NCBI GenBank assembly: GCA_943913325.1
Contig: CALTXP010000036.1
Coordinates: forward strand, 1-14,520
Source of the DNA: an uncultured Anaerococcus sp.
Lineage (GTDB): Bacteria; Bacillota; Clostridia; Tissierellales; Peptoniphilaceae
Length of the DNA stretch: 14,520 nt
Direction of reading: 5' to 3'
Shown here: piece after piece, positions 7,534-14,520 of the stretch
Layout: the number at the start of each line of letters is the position of its first letter
Numbering within the stretch: position 1 is the stretch's first letter
Notes under the pieces: generated by a model
Seen by the model: only the letters and a program-made list of their open reading frames with translations
What the model was told of the DNA's origin: nothing
The model's database searches: none
Translations under genes and position numbers: made by a program

Positions 7534-9737
7534 TAGATCACCCCTTTAGTATAAGAATTACGATTTTTTGCACTTTTTTCATTAAATAGATCTTCATCAC
7601 TCATAACTGAGTATAGGACTGATACATTTTTATTAAATTTAGTCTTATCAAAATTTGTTGCTTTATCTGGATAAATCTTTGTATAATTACCATAGCGAAT
7701 TACTTTCATCGTGGCGCCATCCACTGATTTAAGCTTACCTTCTTTAAACTTACAAGTAGGACAGCCTTTAAGATCACATTTTTTTATAGTAGAAAATGGG
7801 CAATGACGCATATTCATAAGCTCTACCCTGCCATACGCTAAAACTTCTAAAGGGTAAATTTCACTATTTTTATTAATAAAATCAAGGTCAGCTTCACTAC
7901 TTATACAAATCCTTTCAGCAAAATCACTATAAAAATCTAAAGTATAAGAATTAAATACATTAAGATATCTGCCTATCCTTATTAAAAATCCATTATTTCT
8001 AAAATCTTCAATAAAATTCAAGTCGCGATAGTTATTAAAAATGACCCCTTTGAAATTATATTTTTTTAAGTAGTTTATTAGACCATCTATATTATATTCA
8101 TCATGGGAGTCTAAGTTTAAATATAAATTAAAATTTTTATACTCTCTATCGTAAGATCTTAGATAAATATTATCAAAGTCTTCTAACAAATTCTTTGATA
8201 TATTATTTGTTAGTAACTCTATATTCTTTTCAACTTTACTTTCTTTATTATTTCTAAGTTTAGGAATAGTAATATCAATACTATCCCTATGATAATCTTC
8301 TAATATAGTATTTTTCAACAAAGCTATAGACTCCCTACGGCATTTGTTTATATCTTTTTTTCTAAGAAATATATTATCCTTAATATTAATATTTATCTTA
8401 CTAGGTGTAAATATCTCATCATTAAATTTATTTAAGTTTTCTCTTATACTATCTTCCGTTAAAGAAATATTTTTAGCTTCTTCACAAATTACGTCATGAA
8501 CATAACTTACTTTCTTATCCTTATAGCTCATAGTAAGCTTAGGATATTCTCCTACACTCGCAATAAAATCTATTTTTACTGGTAGAGACTTATATGAATT
8601 AAGACCTTCATTTAAGGAATCTTTAATTTTTGTAGAATTTAAAAGTAAAACATCTGAATTAACCAAGGCATCTTTATATTTTTCTAAAAGTACTTTATCT
8701 CTCTTTTTATAAGCTTTTGTAGTAGTAAAAGGAAGTTTTTTCCCTTTTTCAGTTGTAATTTCCAAATTATCTCCTACATATAAAAAAGAATTGCTTATAA
8801 AATATTTACCTAAATTAGAATCTTTTATTTTACCAATACTACGATGATTTGTATCATCTTTTAGCAGCACATAATTACTATTTTGATCAAATATAAAGCC
8901 TTTAGTATATCCTCTATTCGAAGAATCTAACAATTCATCTTTATTATAAATATTTTTATCTATTTTACTTTTATAATTTTTTACCGTCGTATAAACATAT
9001 TCTGGTGTTTTCATTCTCCCTTCAATTTTTAGACAGTCAATTCCTATAGATAAAAGTTCATCTAGTTTATCTATTGTACTTAAATCTTTCATACTTAAAT
9101 AATAATCTTTTCCTAGAGTTTTATCATTTGAAATCAATTCATATTTTTGTCTACATGGACCTGCACATCTACCCCTATTTGCAGAACGTCCTCCAAAATA
9201 TGAACTCATTAAGCATTCCCCAGAGTAAGATACACATAAAGATCCATGTACAAATACCTCTGTTTCTACTTTTAAGCTAGCAATTTTTTTAATCTCTTCA
9301 ATAGGCGCTTCACGCGCTATAACTATTCTATCAAATCCTAAATCTTTTAAGTACTTTGCCCCATTATATTCTCTTACAGCCATCTGCGTAGATGCATGTA
9401 AAGCCATTGCTGGTACTTTATCTTTTATAATAGAGAAAAAGCCTAAATCTTGAATTATTAAGCCATCTACTCCGTACTCGTATAATTTTTCAACATATGA
9501 TATAGCTTTTGTAATCTCTGTGTCTTTTATAAGTATATTCATAGTTATAAAGACTTTTTTGTCAAATAAGTGAATATAATCTATTACATCTTTTATATTA
9601 TCAAGAGTAAAATTTTCAGCGTAGGCTCTAGCTCCAAAGTCATCTAAAGCTAAATAAAAGCAGCTAGCACCTGCGGCTATTCCTGCTTTTAGCATAGAAT
9701 AATTACCTACTGGTGCTAGTATTTCGGTTTTACCCAT
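7533..9737 (-). CDS. U32-family protein (long form, RlhA-like; rRNA/tRNA hydroxylation type)
   Basis: A 734-residue protein of the 'peptidase U32' family. The opening EILAPVGNYSMLKAGIAAGA is the usual barrel start, GARAYAENFT (35-44) is a conserved loop, and EVFVHGSLCVSYSGEC (160-175) followed by C191 and C195 is the family signature. C168, C175, C191 and C235 match in spacing the four cysteines that hold a [4Fe-4S] cluster in UbiU. Long U32 members such as E. coli RlhA are needed for 5-hydroxycytidine at 23S rRNA C2501, and shorter relatives (TrhP) act on tRNA U34. No protease activity is implied. About 270-630 is a divergent, Lys/Asn-rich DUF3656-like middle. Near the end a second cysteine group (C646, C654, C659, C662; HCPF...KGCPTCKF) could bind another metal centre. 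Both ends overlap neighbours as TAATG (zapA upstream, mutS2 downstream). Its exact substrate cannot be read from sequence. Confidence 0.88.
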   Translation of the reverse strand: MGKTEILAPVGNYSMLKAGIAAGASCFYLALDDFGARAYAENFTLDNIKDVIDYIHLFDKKVFITMNILIKDTEITKAISYVEKLYEYGVDGLIIQDLGFFSIIKDKVPAMALHASTQMAVREYNGAKYLKDLGFDRIVIAREAPIEEIKKIASLKVETEVFVHGSLCVSYSGECLMSSYFGGRSANRGRCAGPCRQKYELISNDKTLGKDYYLSMKDLSTIDKLDELLSIGIDCLKIEGRMKTPEYVYTTVKNYKSKIDKNIYNKDELLDSSNRGYTKGFIFDQNSNYVLLKDDTNHRSIGKIKDSNLGKYFISNSFLYVGDNLEITTEKGKKLPFTTTKAYKKRDKVLLEKYKDALVNSDVLLLNSTKIKDSLNEGLNSYKSLPVKIDFIASVGEYPKLTMSYKDKKVSYVHDVICEEAKNISLTEDSIRENLNKFNDEIFTPSKININIKDNIFLRKKDINKCRRESIALLKNTILEDYHRDSIDITIPKLRNNKESKVEKNIELLTNNISKNLLEDFDNIYLRSYDREYKNFNLYLNLDSHDEYNIDGLINYLKKYNFKGVIFNNYRDLNFIEDFRNNGFLIRIGRYLNVFNSYTLDFYSDFAERICISSEADLDFINKNSEIYPLEVLAYGRVELMNMRHCPFSTIKKCDLKGCPTCKFKEGKLKSVDGATMKVIRYGNYTKIYPDKATNFDKTKFNKNVSVLYSVMSDEDLFNEKSAKNRNSYTKGVI

Positions 9738-10228
9738 TAAAGTTTACCTTTCAATTGTTCGTTCTCTGCCTTTAAGCTTGCAGCTTCTTGTTGAAGTCTT
9801 TTAGTCTCATTTCTAAGCTTTTCTATAAGCTTATCACTTTCTTCACTTGCTTTAATTTGTTTTTCTAAATTATTTTTTTCTTCCTCTAAAGATTCATTTT
9901 GCTGACTTAATTGTTTGACTTTTTCAATTAATTGATCATTGTGATTAATTGATTTTTGATAATTTTCTACTAGAGAAGGAAATTTTTCAACCGCTTCAGC
10001 TGAATCTTCTTTTAATTTTTTATATTTATTCCCAACATTAAAAAGATCATTTGCTATATTAAGACTTGTTAATACTAGCTCTTTATCATAGCTTAAATTA
10101 TCAGACTTTGCTTCATTTATTTTCTTGCCAACATATGAAGCTATTTCTCTAATATGATCTTCACTTTCATCAGTTACAAGGGTATAGCTTATACCATTAA
10201 TTTCAACCTGAACTTTTTTCTCAGTCAC
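9737..10228 (-). CDS. zapA: Cell division protein ZapA with long coiled-coil tail
   Basis: A 163-residue protein whose first 95 residues are a ZapA domain: a beta-hairpin (KKVQVEINGISYTLVTDES) followed by helices with EDHIREIASYVGKKI and LTSLNIANDLF. Residues 96-163 are a continuous heptad-rich coiled coil (for example LEEEKNNLEKQIKASEE). ZapA binds FtsZ and bundles protofilaments in the division ring. The coil is longer than in classical ZapA proteins of about 85-110 residues, as often seen in clostridia. The start codon is GTG at 10228, chosen because AGGAG lies five bases upstream and the sequence fits the family start. The gap to pheT is 8 nt, and zapA also follows pheT in many Firmicutes. 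The TAA overlaps the ATG of the U32 gene. Confidence 0.93.
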   Translation of the reverse strand: MTEKKVQVEINGISYTLVTDESEDHIREIASYVGKKINEAKSDNLSYDKELVLTSLNIANDLFNVGNKYKKLKEDSAEAVEKFPSLVENYQKSINHNDQLIEKVKQLSQQNESLEEEKNNLEKQIKASEESDKLIEKLRNETKRLQQEAASLKAENEQLKGKL

Positions 10229-10233
10229 TATTA

Positions 10234-10238
10234 CTCCT
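10234..10238 (-). promoter_or_regulatory. Ribosome binding site deciding the GTG start of zapA
   Basis: AGGAG on the minus strand, five bases before GTG 10228 and overlapping the TAG stop of pheT (10239-10237). It supports the GTG start and termination-coupled initiation after pheT. Confidence 0.75.
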
Positions 10239-12624
10239 AACTACGTAATACAATATTTGCATCATTTAAGTCGTTAATAATTTTTTCTTCTATATCTTTT
10301 ATATCTTCTTCTTTTAAAGTTTTATCATTAGCTCTATATTCAACTTTGTAAGATATGGACTTTTTATCATTTTCTATCTGATCGCCTGTGTAAATATCAA
10401 ATAATTCTATAGTTTTTACTAATCCTTCGCCATTATTAATAATTGTATCTTCTATAAATTTAGATTCAACATCTCTATCAGTTACAAAAGAATAATCACG
10501 TGTTATAGCTGGATATTTTGGAATTTCTGTATATCTCCTATCCTTTATTCTTTTATCTCTTATTTTTGATAAATTTATCTCTAAAATTAAACATCCTTTT
10601 TTAATGTCATACTTATCACGAACTTGATAGGAAATTTCTCCCATAGTACCTATATTTATATCATCATAGTATATATCTGCACATCTGCCTGCATGAAATA
10701 TTGGATTAGTCTCATTTCTCTTATAGATAAAGTCTTTAAATCCAGCCTTTCTCATTACTTCATTAAAAATATCTTTTAAATCGTAGAAACTATATGAACC
10801 ATAAAGTCCTATAGTTAATGTGTCATTTTCATTTGGCAGATCTTTACTTATTTTTTCAAAAGTTTTACCAAGTTCAAATAATTTTAGATCTTTAGCACCA
10901 CGATTTATATTTTTAGCAATTACATCTAACATATTTGAGATTTGAGTAGTTCTCATTATAGAAAAATCTTCTCCAAGAGCATTTGCTAAGCTTATATAAT
11001 CTCTAAGATCAGACTTTTCATCAAGTCCCATCCTGTCAAATTCTTTTGGTGAAATAAATGAATATGTTGCTATTTCAGAAAACTTTTGTCCAACTAATTC
11101 TCTTTTAAGCTCATCTCTTAAAAGTCTAGCATCACTTCTAATTCCCCTTTGTAAGGTTGATCTTAAAGGCTTAGATTCAATATTTCCCATACCATAAAGT
11201 CTAACCACTTCTTCAATAAGGTCTGCTTCTATATCAATATCCATTCTAAAAAAAGGTACCTTTACTATGATAGTATCACTATCTTTTTCTTCTACTTTAA
11301 ATTCTAGGAGCTCTAGATTTTTTATAGCTTCTTCTTTACTAAAGTCCACGCCTGTTAAAGCCTTTAACCTTGATATTCTAAGCTCTATGACTTTCTCACG
11401 AGAATTTTTTTCTCCTTCATCGATTATGCCATCTATTATTTCAGCTAGCTTTAAGTCTGAAATAAGTTTCATAGCTCGTCTTGAAGCTATATCTGCCATA
11501 TCAACTGGAAGTCCCTTTTCAAACCTTGTAGAAGCTTCACTTCTTAGACCTAATTTTTTAGATGTTTCTCTAACACTTGTTCTATCGAAATTAGCTACTT
11601 CTAGTAAAATATTTTTCGTTTCACTTGTAACTTCAGTATCAAAACCACCCATAACTCCTGCAAGACTTATAGGACTATTTCCATCCGAAATAACTAGCAT
11701 TGAAGGATCTAATTTTCTTTCTTTACCATCTATAGTTTTTAGGACTTCTCCTTTTCTTGCATCTCTTACTATAATCTTTTTGTCTTCTAGATTATCTAAA
11801 TCGTAAGCATGGAGTGGTTGACCAGTTTCAAGCATTACAAAGTTAGTGATATCGACTACGTTATTTATTGGACGCATTCCAGCTAAAATTAAATAATTTT
11901 GTAGCCATTGAGGAGATTCGTTAACTTTAATATTTCTTGCTACTCTAGCTGTAAATCTATGACATTTATCACTTTCTATTGTAACTTTATTTATATAGTT
12001 ACTAATATTCTCATCAACCGTTGGATATTCTAAATCTGGTAATTTTATTTTTTTACCAAAGCTTGCAGCTGTCTCTCTTGCCATTCCTATAATTGATAGA
12101 CAATCAGCTCTATTTGGAGTAATCTCATATTCTATCACAGGAGTATTTGAATTTAAAACTTCACTTACTGTTGTACCCGGTTTTACTTCTTCTGGTAGAA
12201 TTATAACTCCATCTTTAAATTCTTTTGGTATAACATTATCATCATATCCAAGCTCTTTATATGAAGTTAGCATCCCTTCCGAGTTGATTCCAAAAAATTC
12301 ATGATCGCCTATGTAATCTCCATTATCTAGCTTAGTTCCGCTTTTGATTACAAATAGGTAGTCTCCTTCATTTGTATTTGGAGCAGCTGTTATTATTGTA
12401 CTAGCTTTATCTTCTCCTATATCTATTGTCAAAACTTTTAGTCTATCTGCATTTGGATGTTTTTCTTGTTTTAATACATGACCTACTACTACAGTCTTTA
12501 GATCACTTGTGATTGTATTTACTTCTTCTACATGTGATCCTGTTTCTGATAATCTATCGGTTATTGTTTTTAAATCTTTATTGATATTTATATAATCTTT
12601 TTGCCAAATTAAAGGTACTAACAT
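10237..12624 (-). CDS. pheT: Phenylalanyl-tRNA synthetase beta subunit
   Basis: A 795-residue beta subunit, normal length for the bacterial (alpha-beta)2 enzyme that charges tRNA-Phe. Domains in order: a short N-terminal B1 part; the tRNA-binding OB fold (about 40-150) with HPNADRLKVL at 56-65 and TAAPN; EITPNRADCLSIIGMARE at 167-184; the B3/4 editing domain (about 215-385) with ISLAGVMGG at 319-327, which hydrolyses mischarged Tyr-tRNA-Phe; the B5 domain (about 400-470); the catalytic-like core (about 490-690); and the anticodon-binding FDX-ACB domain (698-795, starting YTEIPKYPAITRDYSFV). The start is ATG 12624 with AGGAG five bases upstream, overlapping the pheS TAG; the gap is 8 nt. It is co-transcribed with pheS under the T-box. 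Confidence 0.98.
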   Translation of the reverse strand: MLVPLIWQKDYININKDLKTITDRLSETGSHVEEVNTITSDLKTVVVGHVLKQEKHPNADRLKVLTIDIGEDKASTIITAAPNTNEGDYLFVIKSGTKLDNGDYIGDHEFFGINSEGMLTSYKELGYDDNVIPKEFKDGVIILPEEVKPGTTVSEVLNSNTPVIEYEITPNRADCLSIIGMARETAASFGKKIKLPDLEYPTVDENISNYINKVTIESDKCHRFTARVARNIKVNESPQWLQNYLILAGMRPINNVVDITNFVMLETGQPLHAYDLDNLEDKKIIVRDARKGEVLKTIDGKERKLDPSMLVISDGNSPISLAGVMGGFDTEVTSETKNILLEVANFDRTSVRETSKKLGLRSEASTRFEKGLPVDMADIASRRAMKLISDLKLAEIIDGIIDEGEKNSREKVIELRISRLKALTGVDFSKEEAIKNLELLEFKVEEKDSDTIIVKVPFFRMDIDIEADLIEEVVRLYGMGNIESKPLRSTLQRGIRSDARLLRDELKRELVGQKFSEIATYSFISPKEFDRMGLDEKSDLRDYISLANALGEDFSIMRTTQISNMLDVIAKNINRGAKDLKLFELGKTFEKISKDLPNENDTLTIGLYGSYSFYDLKDIFNEVMRKAGFKDFIYKRNETNPIFHAGRCADIYYDDINIGTMGEISYQVRDKYDIKKGCLILEINLSKIRDKRIKDRRYTEIPKYPAITRDYSFVTDRDVESKFIEDTIINNGEGLVKTIELFDIYTGDQIENDKKSISYKVEYRANDKTLKEEDIKDIEEKIINDLNDANIVLRS

Positions 12625-12632
12625 ATTATCTC

Positions 12633-13655
12633 CTAAAATTGTTCCAAGAATCTTTTGTCATTATCATATAGTAGTCTTATGTCATCTATGCCATATTTAA
12701 CCATAGCTATCCTATCAACTCCAAGTCCAAAAGCAAATCCTGTATACTTTTCACTATCTATTCCACATGCTTCAAGAACTTTTGGATGAACCATACCTCC
12801 ACCTAAAAGCTCCATTGACCAACCGGTATTTCCACAAGCTTTACATCCTTCTCCTCTACAAACTGGGCAAGTTGCATCTACTTCTAAAGATGGCTCAGTA
12901 AATGGAAAATGATGTGGTCTATATCTTAGCTTTATGTCATCTCCAAACATTTCTTTTATAAATGTTTCAAGTGTTGCCTTTAGATTTGCCATAGAAACAC
13001 CTTCATCGACTACTAGACACTCTAATTGATGAAACATTGGTGAATGAGTAGCATCTACTTCATCATTTCTAAAAACCCTACCTGCAGATACCATCTTTAT
13101 AGGAAGTTTACCTTTATTCATAACTCTTATTTGCATAGATGATGTATGAGGTCTTAGTAGTATATCATCTGTTATATAGAAAGTATCTGACTTAGATCTA
13201 GCTGGATGATCAGCAGGGGAATTCAAATCATCGAAAACATTTTTAACAGTATCTATTTCAGGTCCTTCTACTACATCAAATCCCATATTTTGAAAAATCG
13301 ACTCTAATTCTTCTAAAGTTTGATTAATCAATGCAAAGTGTCCGCTCTCATTTTTATCAAAGTGAGCTGTTACGTCTATCTTTTCTTCCTTAATTTTTGC
13401 TTCTAGTATTTCTTTATTTAAAACATCAATCTTTTTAGATAGAGACTTTTCTATCTTTTTACTAGTTTCATTTATTAGCTTACCTGCTATAGGTTTTTCA
13501 TCATTCGGTAATTTTGAAATATTTTTCTTAAGATCAGTTATCTTACCTTTTTTACCAAGATAAGTAACTCTAATTTTTTCCAAATCATCAAGACCTAAAG
13601 CAGAGTCTATTTCATATTCTGCCTTAGATAAAATATCTTTTAAATTTTCTTCCAT
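12633..13655 (-). CDS. pheS: Phenylalanyl-tRNA synthetase alpha subunit
   Basis: A 340-residue class II catalytic subunit. An N-terminal coiled coil (about 1-95) that contacts tRNA-Phe is followed by the catalytic core: motif 1 region (GFDVVEGPEID, 125-135), RPHTSSMQIR (168-177), motif 2 GRVFRNDEVDATHSPMFHQ (192-210) and motif 3 FAFGLGVDRIAM (307-318). The alanine at 308 corresponds to the residue that sets the size of the Phe pocket in E. coli PheS. An insert C263-x2-C266-x4-C271-x2-C274 within EVDATCPVCRGEGCKAC looks like a zinc knuckle; many Firmicutes PheS proteins have it and the E. coli protein lacks it. The start is ATG 13655 with AGGAG six bases upstream. It is the first gene after the T-box leader. 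Confidence 0.98.
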   Translation of the reverse strand: MEENLKDILSKAEYEIDSALGLDDLEKIRVTYLGKKGKITDLKKNISKLPNDEKPIAGKLINETSKKIEKSLSKKIDVLNKEILEAKIKEEKIDVTAHFDKNESGHFALINQTLEELESIFQNMGFDVVEGPEIDTVKNVFDDLNSPADHPARSKSDTFYITDDILLRPHTSSMQIRVMNKGKLPIKMVSAGRVFRNDEVDATHSPMFHQLECLVVDEGVSMANLKATLETFIKEMFGDDIKLRYRPHHFPFTEPSLEVDATCPVCRGEGCKACGNTGWSMELLGGGMVHPKVLEACGIDSEKYTGFAFGLGVDRIAMVKYGIDDIRLLYDNDKRFLEQF

Positions 13656-13661
13656 TTATCT

Positions 13662-13666
13662 CTCCT
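13662..13666 (-). promoter_or_regulatory. Ribosome binding site of pheS
   Basis: AGGAG six bases before ATG 13655, about 10 nt after the end of the T-box terminator U-tract. It is outside the terminator stem, so the leader acts on transcription and not by hiding this site. Confidence 0.75.
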
Positions 13667-13676
13667 AAATTTGTAT

Positions 13677-13708
13677 AAAAAAATTCCGTCCTATAAAAAG
13701 GACAGAAT
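13677..13708 (-). terminator. T-box intrinsic terminator ahead of pheS
   Basis: On the minus strand ATTCTGTCCT and AGGACGGAAT form a 10-bp stem (one G-U pair) around the 6-nt loop TTTTAT, followed by an uninterrupted run of T. The 5' arm contains CTGT and CCTT, which can instead pair with GCAG and AAGG of the T-box core to give the antiterminator. The two structures are therefore mutually exclusive. Confidence 0.93.
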
Positions 13709-13717
13709 ATTAATAAT

Positions 13718-13732
13718 CTGCGGTACCACCTT
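13718..13732 (-). promoter_or_regulatory. T-box core sequence and acceptor-binding bulge
   Basis: AAGGTGGTACCGCAG matches the T-box consensus AGGGUGGNACCGCG. UGGU (13728-13725) would pair with the ACCA end of tRNA; the variable base U calls for discriminator A, as in tRNA-Phe. AAGG and GCAG can pair with CCUU and CUGU downstream to form the antiterminator. Confidence 0.95.
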
Positions 13733-13815
13733 AATTGGTTATAGAAACCCACTTCTAAAGCTTTAACGCAGCTTTTACGTATCAACTACTTATTTTCATA
13801 TCAAACTTCATCGGT

Positions 13816-13818
13816 GAA
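13816..13818 (-). promoter_or_regulatory. Specifier codon UUC (Phe)
   Basis: UUC is followed by ACCGA, matching the usual NNN-ACC context of the specifier loop on the 3' side of stem I, and lies between the helices AAGCU and CCGA. UUC is a Phe codon read by the GAA anticodon, in agreement with the pheST genes downstream. Confidence 0.9.
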
Positions 13819-13888
13819 TATCAAGCTTATATTGAAAGGCTCTCATCATCCCCTTCTTGCTGGTAAGTGAAGCTATCTAGCCGAATCA

Positions 13889-14520
13889 TTAGCTAAGTTT
13901 ATTCATTAAAATACTAGCTGCTATAGCAGCATTTAGTGACTCTATTTTTCCTTGCATAGGAATTTTCACAAAAGTTTCTGTAAGACTTCTTATATCTTTA
14001 CTAAGACCATTTGCCTCATTACCTATAGCAAGAATCAGGCTATCATCTATCTTGTACTTATTTATATCATACCCGCTCATATCAGCAGCTACAATTTTAT
14101 AAGTTTCTTTTAACTTATAAAGCTCATCTATATTAGTTTCTTTTATATTTAATCTAAAAACTGAGCCCATAGAGGCTCTTAATGTTTTTTCATTATATAT
14201 ATCAACAGTTCCGGGAGTGATTATTATGTCATTAAATCCAAATGCTTCCGCACTCCTTATAATAGTCCCCATATTACCAGGATCATTTAGATGATCTAAT
14301 AGTAAAACTCTAGCACTTGTAATCTTAACTGAAGATTGCTTTTTAACAACAGCTCCAAATCCATCCGGATTTTTAAAGGAACTTAGTTTATTAAATAGGC
14401 TTTCTGATAATACTAATTTTGGATAATTAGTTTTATAAGAAGCATTTTTTTCGGATAAAAAAATAAAATCAATATCAGCAGAAGAGATGGCCTCTTCTAC
14501 TAATTTTCTTGATTCTACTA
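13889..14520 (-). CDS. ysgA: TrmH/SpoU-family 23S rRNA 2'-O-methyltransferase, YsgA/RlmP-like (5' end missing)
   Basis: The frame is open from the window edge to TAA at 13891-13889 and gives about 209 residues; an internal ATG at 14272 is not the start because the frame continues upstream with clear homology. The first part (14520 to about 14310) is the end of an L30e-like substrate-binding domain (DFIFLSEKNASYK, then NPDGFGAVVKK). The SPOUT catalytic domain follows with motif 1 NDPGNMGTIIRSAEAFG (14287-14237), motif 2 GNEANGL (14023-14003) and motif 3 IPMQGKIESLNAAIAASIL (13963-13907), which form the knotted SAM site. In B. subtilis ysgA lies directly upstream of pheS and encodes RlmP, which makes Gm2553 in the 23S rRNA A-loop; the same position here supports that assignment. 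The 3' end doubles as the 5' arm of T-box stem I. Confidence 0.93.
   Translation of the reverse strand, partial: VESRKLVEEAISSADIDFIFLSEKNASYKTNYPKLVLSESLFNKLSSFKNPDGFGAVVKKQSSVKITSARVLLLDHLNDPGNMGTIIRSAEAFGFNDIIITPGTVDIYNEKTLRASMGSVFRLNIKETNIDELYKLKETYKIVAADMSGYDINKYKIDDSLILAIGNEANGLSKDIRSLTETFVKIPMQGKIESLNAAIAASILMNKLS

Larger units (their letters stand above)
13677..13900 (-). promoter_or_regulatory. T-box riboswitch leader, tRNA-Phe responsive
   Basis: A complete T-box leader that reads the charging state of tRNA-Phe and lets RNA polymerase continue into pheS when uncharged tRNA is bound. Stem I can be drawn: base pairs AAACUU (13900-13895) with AAGUUU (13808-13803); a K-turn-like tandem G-A next to UCGG/CCGA; the specifier loop with UUC; AGCUU/AAGCU; and an apical part GCAAGAAGGGGAUGAUGAGA that matches the consensus AGCGAG..GGGGAUGGUG. 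A linker with AAUAAGUAGU and small hairpins (TAGAA/TTCTA or GGTT/AACC alternatives) leads to the T-box core AAGGUGGUACCGCAG and the terminator. The 5' arm overlaps the last codons and the stop of the upstream methyltransferase. I did not find a convincing promoter just upstream. Confidence 0.95.

Noticed and set aside
11267..11806. Plus-strand open frame of 179 codons opposite pheT
   Set aside because: It lies fully inside the well-conserved pheT gene on the other strand, has Ser/Leu/Ile-rich shadow composition and no ribosome binding site.
13917..13930. Perfect 14-base palindrome GCTGCTATAGCAGC near the end of the methyltransferase gene
   Set aside because: It encodes the conserved AAIAAS of SPOUT motif 3, so chance from Ala codons explains it better than an operator.
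13900..13990. Possible promoter for the T-box leader (TTGTGA with an AT-rich stretch downstream)
   Set aside because: No hexamer pair with proper spacing resembles TTGACA/TATAAT; the -10 candidates are poor.
14003..14272. ATG at 14272 as the start of the methyltransferase
   Set aside because: The frame stays open upstream and encodes the NDPG part of motif 1 and the substrate-binding domain, so the true start lies beyond the window.
1..14520. Defence system, CRISPR array, prophage or insertion sequence
   Set aside because: No direct-repeat array, transposase, integrase, inverted-repeat ends or composition break was seen; gene content is conserved housekeeping on one strand.

Overview
The window is a gene-dense, AT-rich bacterial chromosome segment (low-GC codon use rich in ATA, AGA and TTA) in which every supported gene lies on the minus strand, so transcription runs from high to low coordinates. 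The order ysgA/rlmP - pheS - pheT - zapA - (U32 protein) - mutS2 matches the neighbourhood known from Bacillus and Clostridia. A T-box riboswitch upstream of pheS also points to Firmicutes. The base composition, the long RlhA-like U32 protein and the COG2509 flavoprotein suggest an anaerobic member of the Clostridia/Tissierellia (something like Peptoniphilaceae). The genus is an inference I cannot test here.

Layout in the direction of transcription: (1) 14520-13889, the 3' two-thirds or so of a TrmH/SpoU-family rRNA 2'-O-methyltransferase, cut by the window edge. (2) 13900-13677, a complete T-box leader with a UUC (Phe) specifier, a UGGU acceptor-binding bulge and an intrinsic terminator. Its first stem begins inside the last codons of the methyltransferase. 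(3) 13655-1666, a tight run of eight genes with gaps of 22 nt or less, several overlapping as TAATG: pheS, pheT, zapA, a U32-family protein, mutS2, argS, a six-helix membrane protein and a TPR protein. It closes with a UUCG-tetraloop terminator whose stem starts in the TPR stop codon. (4) 1625-72, a COG2509 FAD-dependent protein, followed four bases later by the likely start of another gene that runs off the window.

Functionally the run is mostly translation and ribosome upkeep: both PheRS subunits, ArgRS, MutS2 (ribosome-collision rescue in B. subtilis), a U32 protein of the rRNA/tRNA hydroxylation family and an rRNA methyltransferase just upstream. ZapA (division-ring assembly) and an uncharacterised membrane/TPR pair travel with them. 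No internal terminator or convincing internal promoter was seen between pheS and the TPR gene, so the whole run may answer to uncharged tRNA-Phe through the T-box.

No mobile element, CRISPR array, tRNA, rRNA, phage gene or defence system was seen. I found no convincing new system. The points most worth following are the reach of the T-box over unrelated genes, its overlap with the upstream coding sequence, and the uncharacterised membrane/TPR pair. The only gene-free stretch of any size (13656-13888, about 230 nt) is the T-box leader.
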